From CAWJLS01 sp963843755 (GTDB taxonomy: Bacteria > Acidobacteriota > Thermoanaerobaculia > Multivoradales > DATKCC01): 64,000 bases of DNA. Shown here piece by piece: positions 1 to 7,891 of this stretch; the first letter of the stretch is position 1; each line of letters opens with the position of its first letter. The DNA lies in the NCBI GenBank assembly GCA_963843755.1, contig CAWJLS010000013.1:186001-250000 (forward strand), written 5' to 3'. The notes under the pieces are model-generated. The model was not told the origin of the DNA. It made no database searches and saw only the letters and a list, made by a program, of their open reading frames with translations. Both the position numbers and the translations under genes were made by a program.

Positions 1-1478
1 GCCACATGGTGGTGCCGCGCCGGGTCTCGACGCTGCTGATCTCCGAAGGGCTGATCATCGACCCCATCGGGGCCGTCCTGGCCTACCTGGTCCTCCAGAC
101 CATCGAGCGCCCCGGCATCCCGGTCGAGGCGCTCTTCCACGACGTCGTCTGGCTGATCTTCATCGGCTCGGTGCTCGGCTTCGCCGCCGGCTCGGCCGCC
201 AAGCTGGTGGTGCGCTCGCGCCTGGCGGGGGGCGAGCTCCGGAATCTGTGCATCCTGGCGATCCTGCTGCTGTGCTACGGGGTGTCCGAGTCCCAGGCGC
301 CGGAGTCCGGCATCCTGGCCGCGGTGGTCATGGGCTTCACCATGGCGGCGACCGACATCCCGGACCTGGTCCGGCTGCGCGCGTTCAAGGAGCAGCTCAC
401 CGTCTTGCTGATCTCGGTGCTGTTCGTGCTGCTGGCCGGGCAGCTCGACCTGGGCGCCGTGCTCGCCCTCGGTTGGCGCGGCGTGCTGGTGGTCGGCGGC
501 CTGGTGCTGGTGATCCGGCCGCTGGCGGTGTTCCTCTCCGTTCCGCCGAGTCAGCTCGACGTGCGCGCCCGGGTGGTGGTGGCGCTGACCGCGCCCCGGG
601 GGATCGTGGCGGCGGCGGTGGCGTCGCTGGCCGCGCGCTCGCTGACGGTCTCGGGGATCGCCGGTGGATCGAGCCTGGAGGGGATGGTCTACCTGACGAT
701 CATCCTCACCGGCGCCTGGGCGACAGCGATGGCGGTCGCCCTGCCCAAGGTTCTGGGCTACGCGGATGACCCGCGCCGGCGCCTGACCGTGGTGGTCGGG
801 GCCAACGCCCTGGCCCACGAGATCGCCCGGCTGTTCCGGGCGCGTGGCGCCACGGTGGCGATGATCGACAGCTCGGCCGGCAAGCTCGAGCGGGTGCGCA
901 GGGAGGGGATCGAGGCCGTGCGGGGCGACGCCCGGGACGGCATGACCTTCGACCAGGCCGGCGTCCAGCGCGACACGCGCGTTCTGGCCCTGACCACCAA
1001 CGACGAGCTCAACCTGCTGGTGGCCGAGCTGGTGCGGGACGAGTTCGGCGTCGAGCACCCGGTGGTCGGGCTGCACCGTCCGTCCGAGGAGTTCGGCAAG
1101 GTCCGGCGGACCTGGATCGACCTGCTCGGCGGGCGCGGGCTCGACCTGAACCGGTGGATCCGGCGGATCGAGGCCGGCCGGGCGCGGCTGGTGACCGTCG
1201 ACCTGTCGGCCGAAGGCGCGCGGGAGGCGGTCCGCCTGGTGACCGGCGGCGAGGGGGACCCGGCGGTCGCCGTGGTCGGCTGGAAGGACGGCGAGCCCAC
1301 CTTCCGCAGTGGAGAGGAGGCGCTCGAAGGCTTGGAGGCGGTGACCCTCCTCGCCGCCGACGGGTCTTCGATCGAGGAGCTCGAGCCGTTCGCGATCCGG
1401 CCGGAGGAGATCGGTCGGGAGGAGAGCGCCGCGGCCGCCGCCGTCGCGGGGGAGGCGCCGGCAGGGGAGGCGACCTGA
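1..1478 (+). CDS. Sodium/proton antiporter (CPA1-like) with C-terminal TrkA-N domain, 5' truncated
   Basis: Partial gene entering from the left edge; 491 residues are visible and the frame is open through base 3, so the real start lies outside the window. The first ~250 residues are hydrophobic and follow the CPA1 Na+/H+ exchanger pattern: SEGLIIDPIGAVLAYLVLQ is a typical mid-membrane motif, followed later by TAPRGIVAAAVASL. Residues ~260-375 form a Rossmann-like TrkA-N domain (LTVVVGANALAHEIARLF, then GDARDGMTFDQAGV), the usual NAD(H)-sensing regulatory module. The Glu/Ala-rich tail looks disordered. The inferred role is Na+ or K+ extrusion against protons at the inner membrane. The stop overlaps the start proposed for the next gene, so the two are probably cotranscribed. 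The family call is firm; the ion specificity cannot be read from sequence. Confidence 0.88.
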   Translation, partial: HMVVPRRVSTLLISEGLIIDPIGAVLAYLVLQTIERPGIPVEALFHDVVWLIFIGSVLGFAAGSAAKLVVRSRLAGGELRNLCILAILLLCYGVSESQAPESGILAAVVMGFTMAATDIPDLVRLRAFKEQLTVLLISVLFVLLAGQLDLGAVLALGWRGVLVVGGLVLVIRPLAVFLSVPPSQLDVRARVVVALTAPRGIVAAAVASLAARSLTVSGIAGGSSLEGMVYLTIILTGAWATAMAVALPKVLGYADDPRRRLTVVVGANALAHEIARLFRARGATVAMIDSSAGKLERVRREGIEAVRGDARDGMTFDQAGVQRDTRVLALTTNDELNLLVAELVRDEFGVEHPVVGLHRPSEEFGKVRRTWIDLLGGRGLDLNRWIRRIEAGRARLVTVDLSAEGAREAVRLVTGGEGDPAVAVVGWKDGEPTFRSGEEALEGLEAVTLLAADGSSIEELEPFAIRPEEIGREESAAAAAVAGEAPAGEAT

Positions 1479-2530
1479 TCCGGCGCACTCGATGGCTACC
1501 GTCTCTGGTCGTCGTCCTCGGGATCGCCGGCGCCCTGGTGCTGGCCGCGCCTCCCGCCCGGGCGGCGCTTCGAGCGACCGCGGAAGCCGGACCGATCCGC
1601 TTCGAGGCGCCGCCGGAGCTCCGCGGCACCATGGACGATCTCGCCGCCCGCTCGCGGACCATCGTCCCCGATCTCGAACGCAGCCTGGGCGTCCATCCGA
1701 AGGCGCCGATCACGGTCGTGCTGATCCCCGCCGGGCAGATCGCCGACCCGGACATCGCCCGCCTCGACCGGGCCGCACCGCCCTGGGCCGCCGGCTTCGC
1801 CCTCAACCCACAGCGCCTGATCGGCATCCGCCTGGGGCAGGCGGACCGCTACCCGTTCGGCGACGCCTCCGCCGTCCTCGCCCACGAGATCACCCACGTG
1901 CTGGTCTACGACGCCTCCGGCGAGCGCGACGATCGGGAGCATGCCGTGCCGCGCTGGTTCTCCGAAGGGGTCGCGACCCGCGAGCAGGGGCGCTGGAGCC
2001 TGCGCGACGCGGTGGTCTACAGCACGTCGCTGATGGTCGACGGCCTGCCGACCCTGGACGAGATGGACCAGGCGTTCGTCCGCTCGGAGGCCTCGGCCAA
2101 GGGCGCCTACGCGGCGTCGTTCGATTTCGTCAACTGGGCGTCCGAGGAGTATGGTGAGGGCGTGGTGCGACGGGTGCTGGCGGCGGCCCGCACACAGCCG
2201 TTTCCGGGCGCCTGGCGCACCGCCACCGGCGTGCGCCTCGCGGACTCTGAGGAGGCGTGGCGCGGGACGGCCCTGACCTGGTACCGCTGGGTGCCGCTCC
2301 TGACCGGCGCGGGCAGCCTGTGGATCGGCATCACGGCGCTCTTCCTGTTCGCGGCCTGGCGCCGCCGCCAGAAGACCCAGGCGATGATGATCCAGATGGA
2401 GATCGACGACCTGAGAACCCGGGCCCGCTGGGGCATCGGACGCCGCCGCGGCCCGAGCGGCCCCCCGCCAGAGTCGGGAAGCCCGGAGGCGGGGGCCAGC
2501 CGCGACGAGGAGGGGCGATGGATCAACTGA
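1475..2530 (+). CDS. Membrane-anchored gluzincin-like peptidase (peptidase MA-like), probable CTG start
   Basis: Predicted 351-residue secreted metallopeptidase anchored at its C-terminal end. It opens with a signal peptide (RRTRW, a hydrophobic stretch, then an APPARA cleavage region). The catalytic HEITH sits in a segment AHEITHVLVYDASGE, followed by the downstream glutamate in WFSEGVAT, the layout of the peptidase MA/M1-like gluzincin group. A membrane segment near residue 275 (AGSLWIGITALFLFAAW) is followed by a basic cytoplasmic tail. No ATG, GTG or TTG lies before the signal peptide in this frame. The CTG at 1475 is the best start: AGGGGAGG at 1463-1470 is a strong ribosome-binding site and the CTGA overlaps the previous stop. 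A sequencing error in an ATGA junction is the alternative. The gene overlaps the pilin genes downstream, so it may act in pilus or secretion maturation; that link is inferred. Confidence 0.8.
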   Translation: MIRRTRWLPSLVVVLGIAGALVLAAPPARAALRATAEAGPIRFEAPPELRGTMDDLAARSRTIVPDLERSLGVHPKAPITVVLIPAGQIADPDIARLDRAAPPWAAGFALNPQRLIGIRLGQADRYPFGDASAVLAHEITHVLVYDASGERDDREHAVPRWFSEGVATREQGRWSLRDAVVYSTSLMVDGLPTLDEMDQAFVRSEASAKGAYAASFDFVNWASEEYGEGVVRRVLAAARTQPFPGAWRTATGVRLADSEEAWRGTALTWYRWVPLLTGAGSLWIGITALFLFAAWRRRQKTQAMMIQMEIDDLRTRARWGIGRRRGPSGPPPESGSPEAGASRDEEGRWIN

Positions 2531-3030
2531 CCCCGCCCGCCCGCCCGCACGGCGCGGCGGGGTTCACCCTGCTCGAGGTCCTGGTGGCGCTGGTCGTCCT
2601 CGGCATCGCGATGATGCTCGGTCTCGGCCTGCTCGCCCAGCAGCATCGCGTCCTGGCCCGGCTCCAGGCCGAGCGCGAGGCGAACCGGGAGGTGCAGCGG
2701 GTGATCGAGGAGATCCGCTCCGGCGCCGTCACGCTCCACGAAGGGCTCACCGTCGTGCCGACGGCCTCTGCCGCCGGCGCAGCCGGAGCGTCGGGCCCGT
2801 CTGGATCGGCCGGCTCGGCAGGGTCGGCAGGATCGGCCGGCGCCGCCGGAACGTCGGCCGCCGGCGGGGCGGAGGATCTGCGCCTGCTGGTCCGGGTCGA
2901 GCGCCGTGAGCCGCCGGCCGACCTCTTCGGCGCCACGGTCGAGGCCCACTATCGGGTTCTGGGCCAGGCGCGCGTCCGCCGGGTCGAGACCCTGTTCTGG
3001 AAGCCCGGACTGGCGAGGCCCCCCGCCTGA
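2518..3030 (+). CDS. Type IV pilin-like / pseudopilin protein with Gly-Ser-Ala repeat
   Basis: A 170-residue protein with a class III prepilin signal: a short leader, then AAGFTLLEVLVALVVLGIAM, where cleavage is expected between G and F and E5 of the mature protein is present. The segment around residues 83-118 is low complexity, built of Gly-Ser-Ala triplets (GSAGSAGSAGSAG) from a tandem 9-base repeat. After it comes a short beta-rich region. The start ATG at 2518 follows GAGGAGGGGCG and overlaps the end of the upstream peptidase gene by 13 bases. The stop and the next start share bases (TGATG at 3028-3032). The family (PulG/PilV/GspI-type) is clear; which secretion or pilus system it serves is not shown, since no ATPase or secretin is in the window. 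Confidence 0.87.
   Translation: MDQLTPPARPHGAAGFTLLEVLVALVVLGIAMMLGLGLLAQQHRVLARLQAEREANREVQRVIEEIRSGAVTLHEGLTVVPTASAAGAAGASGPSGSAGSAGSAGSAGAAGTSAAGGAEDLRLLVRVERREPPADLFGATVEAHYRVLGQARVRRVETLFWKPGLARPPA
2803..2838 (+). repeat. Tandem 9-bp repeat inside pilin gene
   Basis: Four 9-base units (GGATCGGCC, GGCTCGGCA, GGGTCGGCA, GGATCGGCC) in tandem, each encoding Gly-Ser-Ala. Related diverged units extend on both sides. The frame is preserved whatever the copy number, so length variation would change only the linker length in the protein. Confidence 0.8.
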
Positions 3031-3692
3031 TGTCGCGCGCCGGCCGACTCCCCGGGCTCCGCCCGGCGCTCGCCCCGGTGGCCAGCCCGGCGCGCCGTCC
3101 GCCACGGGACCGCGCCGTGCCCGCCGCCGGCTTCAGCCTCGTCGAGCTGCTGATCGCCCTCGCCGTGCTCGGGGTCGGCCTGGTCCTGGTGGGCTCGCTG
3201 ATGGTCCAGGCTTACGGAATGCTCGCCCAGGCCGGCGTCCAGGCGCGCATCCCGCTGTCGGAGCCGGTGCTCGACCGCCTGCGCGCGGAGATCGAAGGGG
3301 CGTCCGCCGTCGACGCCGGTCTTTCGGCGCTCCCCGGCTGGTCGCGGGACCGGCTGACGCTGGTCTTCCCCGACGGCCGGCGCGTGCGCTACGAGACCGA
3401 CGGCCCACGGCTCGTGCGGAGCGACTTCCTGCCGGCCACGAGCCCGGCGGCGGGCGGGGCGGCCGGCGGCTGGGGCGCTCCGCGCCCGGTCCTGGGCGAG
3501 GTCCTCTCCTGGCGCTGGCAGGTCGCCGCGCCGCGCCTCCTGACCGTCGAGATCGTCTACCGCGACGTCGACCCCCGGGCGGAGGCGATCCGCGCGTCGC
3601 AACGGCTGGCTCCCATCGAGGCCGCGACCGCGTGGCAGACGCGCCGGATCACCGCGGCGACCCGGGGAGGAGGGCTCGGATGGGGATGGTGA
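3030..3692 (+). CDS. Type IV pilin-like / pseudopilin protein
   Basis: A 220-residue prepilin-type protein. The methylation and cleavage motif AAGFSLVELLIALAVLGVGL is complete, with the G/F junction and Glu at mature position 5, but it lies about 33 residues in, behind a long basic Pro/Arg leader; an internal start could shorten this. The hydrophobic helix is followed by a C-terminal domain typical of PilW/GspJ-like minor pilins. ATG 3030 overlaps the stop of the preceding pilin gene. The final codons overlap the next gene's start. It is probably a minor pseudopilin of the same fibre as its neighbours. The family is secure, the exact subunit identity is not. Confidence 0.83.
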   Translation: MSRAGRLPGLRPALAPVASPARRPPRDRAVPAAGFSLVELLIALAVLGVGLVLVGSLMVQAYGMLAQAGVQARIPLSEPVLDRLRAEIEGASAVDAGLSALPGWSRDRLTLVFPDGRRVRYETDGPRLVRSDFLPATSPAAGGAAGGWGAPRPVLGEVLSWRWQVAAPRLLTVEIVYRDVDPRAEAIRASQRLAPIEAATAWQTRRITAATRGGGLGWGW

Positions 3693-4159
3693 GGCGCGGC
3701 GCGGCCGATCGTTCCGGGGAGCGGGGGAGCGTGGTCCTCATGGCCCTGCTGGTCCTGGTCCTCCTGGGCGGCGCCTTCGCCCTGCTCGCCGGCCTGCTCA
3801 TCCACCGCATGCACCGGGTGCAGCGGGACCTGCGCCACACCGAGCTGACCGCCCTCGCCGACGCCGCCATGGCCGAGACCCTGGCCAACCTGGCGGCCTC
3901 GCCGAGCTATCCCGGGGTGAGCGGCCATGCCCTCGGCGACGGCTCGATCCGGACGACGGTCCACCACGGACCGGGCGGGGAGTTCACGGTCGAGCTGCGG
4001 GTGACCGTCCGTGGCGACGGCATGGCGGCGGAGGCTCAGGGCAAGATGACCGCCACCGGCCCCCGGGTGACGAGCTGGCGACGGGTGCCCGCCGCGGAAG
4101 CCGGGGCGGCGGGGAAGGGCGAGGTCGAAGGCGGCCTCCAGCCGCCGCCGGGGCGCTGA
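3680..4159 (+). CDS. PilX-like membrane protein of pilin cluster
   Basis: A 159-residue protein with one N-terminal membrane segment after a short basic leader: ERGSVVLMALLVLVLLGGAF. This resembles the PilX/GspK-type start, where the strict G-F cleavage site is relaxed and a Glu-Arg-Gly-Ser sequence precedes the helix. The remainder is a small globular region (LADAAMAETLANLAAS, then beta-rich) and a Gly/Ala tail. ATG 3680 has GGGGAGGAGGG just upstream and overlaps the previous gene; a second in-frame ATG lies at 3686. It completes the three-gene pilin block. It could equally be a general prepilin-like assembly protein; membership in the cluster rests on position and helix type. Confidence 0.7.
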   Translation: MGMVRRGAADRSGERGSVVLMALLVLVLLGGAFALLAGLLIHRMHRVQRDLRHTELTALADAAMAETLANLAASPSYPGVSGHALGDGSIRTTVHHGPGGEFTVELRVTVRGDGMAAEAQGKMTATGPRVTSWRRVPAAEAGAAGKGEVEGGLQPPPGR

Positions 4160-4176
4160 CCGTCCAGAGCGACAGC

Positions 4177-5073
4177 TCAGCGGGGGGCTTCGCCGCTCTC
4201 GTCGATCTCCTCGTCGATCCCGCCATCGATCCCGCCATGGATCCCCAGAGCCCGGCAGACCGCCGGCAGCGCCGTCTCGGCCGGTTCAGCCACGGTCTTG
4301 AGCCAGGGGAACCGTGGGTCGGCCGCCGCCGCGGGGTCGACCCGCCACCCCGGCACCCGCTGGAACAGGGTGGCGCGCACGGCGATCTCGGTGATGCCGA
4401 CGGCGAACGACGTGCCGGCGAAGAGCGCCAGGCTCATCTCCTCGAACGCCCGGCGCGCCCGCTCGAAACCGTAGTCCCCATGGCTGTCGTAGGTCTCGTC
4501 GAAGAACAGCGCGTGCGCGCGGAGCGGGCTGCCGCAGGCGGGGCAGCGGGGGAGGGTCTCGAGCGACGGGGCGGCCTGGAAGGGCGCCAGGTCGACCTCC
4601 TCCCGGGCGATCGAGCCGTGAGGTGCGCCCAGCCGGCAGCCGGCGCGCGAGCAGCGGAAGCGGTCGGCGGAGCCGTGGATCTTGATCACGTCCTCGGACC
4701 CGGCGCGCTCGTGGAGGGTGTCGATGTTCTGGGTGATCAGGACGAACCGGCCGCCGGAGCGTCCGCGCTGCCAGCGCTCGAGGGCGGCGAGCGCCCGGTG
4801 CCCCGGGTTCGGGGCCACGTCGTGGATGCCGGCGAAACGGTCCAGGTACCAGCGCCAGTGCTCGACCGGGTGCGAGCGGAAGTACTCCGCCGTCCCCATC
4901 TCCAGGTCGTCCCGGCGCCAGATGGCGTCCGGACCGCTACGGAAGGTGGGCAGGCCGCTGGCGGCGCTGACCCCGGCGCCGGTGATCACGACCACCAGGC
5001 CGCTTCCCGGGGTCGTGCGCAGGGCGAGCGCCAGGTCCGCGGCGGTGGTCGGGCTCTCGGAACGGGTGATCAC
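4177..5073 (-). CDS. Sir2 family NAD-dependent protein deacylase
   Basis: A 298-residue sirtuin. The NAD-binding motif GAGVSAASGLPTFR, the catalytic-core motif TQNIDTLHERAG and the active-site His in IKIHGSADRF are all present. A zinc ribbon is formed by CSRAGC and CPACG. After the ribbon the usual FGE loop is changed to FFDETYDSHGDYG, so substrate specificity may differ from typical CobB. The C-terminus ends in a short repeat of Gly-Ile-Asp units. The GTG start at 5073 has no ribosome-binding site, but a -10-like TAGAAT lies six bases upstream, suggesting a leaderless transcript. It is divergent from a second Sir2 gene, 99 bases apart. Expected activity is NAD+-dependent removal of acyl groups from lysine in the cytoplasm. 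Confidence 0.9.
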   Translation of the reverse strand: MITRSESPTTAADLALALRTTPGSGLVVVITGAGVSAASGLPTFRSGPDAIWRRDDLEMGTAEYFRSHPVEHWRWYLDRFAGIHDVAPNPGHRALAALERWQRGRSGGRFVLITQNIDTLHERAGSEDVIKIHGSADRFRCSRAGCRLGAPHGSIAREEVDLAPFQAAPSLETLPRCPACGSPLRAHALFFDETYDSHGDYGFERARRAFEEMSLALFAGTSFAVGITEIAVRATLFQRVPGWRVDPAAAADPRFPWLKTVAEPAETALPAVCRALGIHGGIDGGIDEEIDESGEAPR

Positions 5074-5172
5074 CGCGGGATTCTACCGGTCCCGCGACCG
5101 CTCCCGGCGGCGCGTCGAACCGCCGCGGGGGCCGGTTTCGTACCGAAGCGCTCGCGATAGGATGAGCGCCCG
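5074..5172. promoter_or_regulatory. Divergent promoter region between two sirtuin genes
   Basis: This 99-base spacer separates two head-to-head Sir2 genes. On the minus strand TAGAAT (5085-5080) stands six bases before the GTG at 5073; on the plus strand TAGGAT (5158-5163) stands nine bases before the ATG at 5173. Both fit -10 elements of leaderless transcripts. Convincing -35 boxes are not seen. Confidence 0.4.
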
Positions 5173-6093
5173 ATGACGGAGGGGGTTCACCGCGCGGTGT
5201 CGGTCCGCGCCAGGGAGACGGAGATGCTGACGGCGAAAGGGGGCGATCTCGAGGGCGCTCTCGACCGGGCGGCCGAGGCGGTGGCCCGGGCCGAAGCGCT
5301 GGTGATCACCGCGGGCGCCGGAATCGGGGTCGATTCCGGGCTGCCGGATTTCCGGGGCACCGAGGGCTTCTGGCGCGCCTATCCGCAGTTCGCGAAGATT
5401 GGCCTCCGGTTCGAGGAGCTGGCCAACCCGAGCCATTTCGAGCGCGATCCGTCTCTCGCCTGGGGTTTCTACGGTCATCGCCTCCAGCTCTATCGCCGGG
5501 TCGAGCCCCACCGGGGCTACGGCATCCTCCAGAGCTGGGCGGCGGCTGTGAGCGGTGGCGCCTTCGTCTTCACCTCGAACGTCGACGGCCACTTCCAGCG
5601 TGCCGGCTTCTTCGCGGACCGGATCGTGGAGTGCCACGGGTCGCTGCTACACCTCCAGTGCTCCCGCCCGTGCACTCGGCGCGTCTGGAGCGCCCACGGC
5701 GTCGACGTGACGATCGACGGCTCGACCTTTCGTGCCGAACGCCCCTTGCCGACCTGCCCCGACTGCGGCGCCGTGGCCCGTCCCAACGTCCTGATGTTCG
5801 GCGACTGGCACTGGCTCTCCGAGCGCACCGCCGTCCAGGAGGAGCGGTTCCGCGGCTGGCTCGACGAGGTGGGGGACGCGCTGACCATCCTGGAGCTCGG
5901 CGCGGGCACCGCCGTGCCGACCGTGCGTCTGACCTCAGAGCACCTGGCGCGCCGCCCGGGAGCGTGCCTGGTGCGGATCAACCCCCGGGACAGCCAGGTA
6001 CCGCCGCGGGCGGTGTCGCTGGCGACCGGGGCTCTGCGGGCGATCGAGGCGATCGACGCCCGGCTCACCGGGAAGGCATCCGCCCGTGGGTGA
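5173..6093 (+). CDS. Sir2-like NAD-dependent protein deacylase, divergent subfamily
   Basis: A 306-residue sirtuin-fold protein. NAD-binding GAGIGVDSGLPDFRG is intact and the active-site His is in VECHGSLLHLQC. The zinc ribbon uses CSRPC and CPDCG. The core motif is TSNVDGHFQRAGF where classical sirtuins have TQN-D-LH, marking a distinct bacterial subfamily. Two starts are possible: ATG 5173 (TAGGAT nine bases upstream, leaderless-like) or ATG 5224, preceded by AGGGAGACGGAG, a good ribosome-binding site. The end overlaps murJ by eight bases, so it begins a sirtuin-murJ-mscS operon. Expected function is deacylation of proteins using NAD+; the pairing with a divergent paralogue is discussed under findings. 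Confidence 0.87.
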   Translation: MTEGVHRAVSVRARETEMLTAKGGDLEGALDRAAEAVARAEALVITAGAGIGVDSGLPDFRGTEGFWRAYPQFAKIGLRFEELANPSHFERDPSLAWGFYGHRLQLYRRVEPHRGYGILQSWAAAVSGGAFVFTSNVDGHFQRAGFFADRIVECHGSLLHLQCSRPCTRRVWSAHGVDVTIDGSTFRAERPLPTCPDCGAVARPNVLMFGDWHWLSERTAVQEERFRGWLDEVGDALTILELGAGTAVPTVRLTSEHLARRPGACLVRINPRDSQVPPRAVSLATGALRAIEAIDARLTGKASARG

Positions 6094-7891
6094 GCCCGCG
6101 GGGAAGCCCGCGGAGACCGGGGAGACCGGGTCCCACGGCGGCGGGCGCTCCGGGATCGTCGCGGCCGGCATCCTGGTGTCGCGGCTCGCCGGCTTCGCCC
6201 GCCAGCGGGCGGTCGCCTACTTCTTCGGCACCGGCGCCTATGCCGACGTGCTGAGCTGCGCGCTCCGGGCGCCCAACCTGCTCCAGAACCTGCTCGGAGA
6301 GGGCACCCTGTCGGCCTCGTTCATCCCGATCTACGCCCGGATGCTGGAGGAAGGGAGGGAGGAGGAGGCCGGGCGCTTCGCCGGGGCGATCTTCGGCCTG
6401 CTGGTGGCCGTCGCCGGCGGCCTGGCGCTCCTCGGGGTGGTGTTCGCCAAGCCGCTGGTGGCGGTGCTCGCGGCCGGCTTCGTCAGCGACCGGGGGCCGG
6501 TCAACCGGTTCCCGCTGGCGGTCAAGGCGGTGCGGATCACGTTCCCCATGACCGGCGTGCTGGTCTTGCACGCTTGGGCCCTCGGCGTGCTCAACAGCCA
6601 CCGCAAGTTCTTCCTGCCGTACGTCGCGCCGGTGCTCTGGAACATCTCGATCATCTCGGCGCTGGTGTTCGCCGGGCGCTCCTACCTCGGTGGCGGCTCG
6701 GGTCCGGCGGCCGGCGCTCTGTCGGTGGCGACCCTCGACCACCTGCTGTTCGCCGCCTGCGTCGGTGCGCTCCTCGGCGGCATGCTCCAGTTCGGTGTCC
6801 AGGTGCCGCTGGTGTGGCGGGTGCTCCGCGGGTTCCGGCTGTCGCTCTCCACCCGGGTGACCGGCGTGCGCCGGGCGATCGCCGCCTTCTGGCCGGTGGT
6901 CAGCGGCCGCGGCGTGGTGCAGCTCGGCGCCTGGCTCGACGTCTTCCTGGCCTCGTACCTGGTGGAAGGGGCGGTCGGCGCGCTCAACTACGCCCAGACC
7001 CTCTACATCCTGCCGATCAGCCTGTTCGCCATGTCGGTGGCCGCGGCGGAGCTGCCGGAGCTCTCCCGGACGCTGCCCTTGGCGCACGGTGGAGCCGTCG
7101 GAGCGGAGGCGAGCGCCGCCGCCCGGACCGCCGCGGCGGCTCCGCCGGCCTCGGCCGGAAGACACGGCCCGCGGGTCGAGCGGTCGCTCCGCCAGATCGC
7201 GCTCCTGGTGGTGCCGACGGTGGTCGGCTACCTGGCGTTCGGCTACCTGGTGGTGGGAGCGATCTTCCGCACCGGCAGCTTCGACGCCCACAGCAACCTG
7301 CTGGTCTACGGCATCCTCGCGGCCTACACCCTCGGCCTGCCGGCCTCGGCCGGCTCGCGGCTGTTCCAGAACGTCTTCTTCGCCCTCTCCGATACCCGGA
7401 CGCCGGCCAAGATCGCGGCCCAGCGGGTCCTGCTGGCGGCGACCGTGGCGGTGCCGGCCATGCTGCTGCTCGACCGCCTGGGCGTCCCGGCGGGGCTGAG
7501 CGGGCTGCTGGCGGCGGGTGCGGGCGGCGACGTGCCGGGAACGGCGCGCGCCGTGGCCGAAGGGCTGCGCTTCGGCGCCGTCGGCCTCGCCCTCGGCTCC
7601 GCCGTCGGTGCCTGGTACGAGCTGATCCGGCTGGTGCGCGCCGCCCGCAGGCGGCTGTCCGACTTGCCGCTCCCGCTCCGGCCCCTGGCCCGTCTCGGAG
7701 CCACCGCCCTCGCCGCGGCGGCGGTGGCGGCGGTCGCCTGGTGGGCCCTGCCCCCGCTCTACCCGGCGCTCCTCGCCCTCTGCGTCCTGGGCACCTACGC
7801 CGGCCTCTACCTGGGCGCCGCCTGGTGGCTCGGCTTCCCGGAGCTCGACGCCTGGCTCGGCCGGCTGGCCCGCCGGTTCCGGAGAAGATGA
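6086..7891 (+). CDS. murJ: MurJ lipid II flippase (MviN family)
   Basis: A 601-residue polytopic membrane protein of the MOP exporter superfamily. The signature near the N-terminus is clear: GILVSRLAGFARQRAVAYFF, then RAPNLLQNLLGEGTLSASFI, followed by many hydrophobic segments, about fourteen in total. Its role is to flip lipid II across the inner membrane for peptidoglycan assembly. A Ser/Ala-rich loop near residues 330-365 is longer than in typical MurJ. The GTG at 6086 overlaps the upstream sirtuin stop by eight bases, and the stop overlaps the start of the mechanosensitive channel gene (ATGA), so translation is likely coupled through the three genes. The assignment is strong on the N-terminal motif and length. 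Confidence 0.93.
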   Translation: MGEPAGKPAETGETGSHGGGRSGIVAAGILVSRLAGFARQRAVAYFFGTGAYADVLSCALRAPNLLQNLLGEGTLSASFIPIYARMLEEGREEEAGRFAGAIFGLLVAVAGGLALLGVVFAKPLVAVLAAGFVSDRGPVNRFPLAVKAVRITFPMTGVLVLHAWALGVLNSHRKFFLPYVAPVLWNISIISALVFAGRSYLGGGSGPAAGALSVATLDHLLFAACVGALLGGMLQFGVQVPLVWRVLRGFRLSLSTRVTGVRRAIAAFWPVVSGRGVVQLGAWLDVFLASYLVEGAVGALNYAQTLYILPISLFAMSVAAAELPELSRTLPLAHGGAVGAEASAAARTAAAAPPASAGRHGPRVERSLRQIALLVVPTVVGYLAFGYLVVGAIFRTGSFDAHSNLLVYGILAAYTLGLPASAGSRLFQNVFFALSDTRTPAKIAAQRVLLAATVAVPAMLLLDRLGVPAGLSGLLAAGAGGDVPGTARAVAEGLRFGAVGLALGSAVGAWYELIRLVRAARRRLSDLPLPLRPLARLGATALAAAAVAAVAWWALPPLYPALLALCVLGTYAGLYLGAAWWLGFPELDAWLGRLARRFRRR

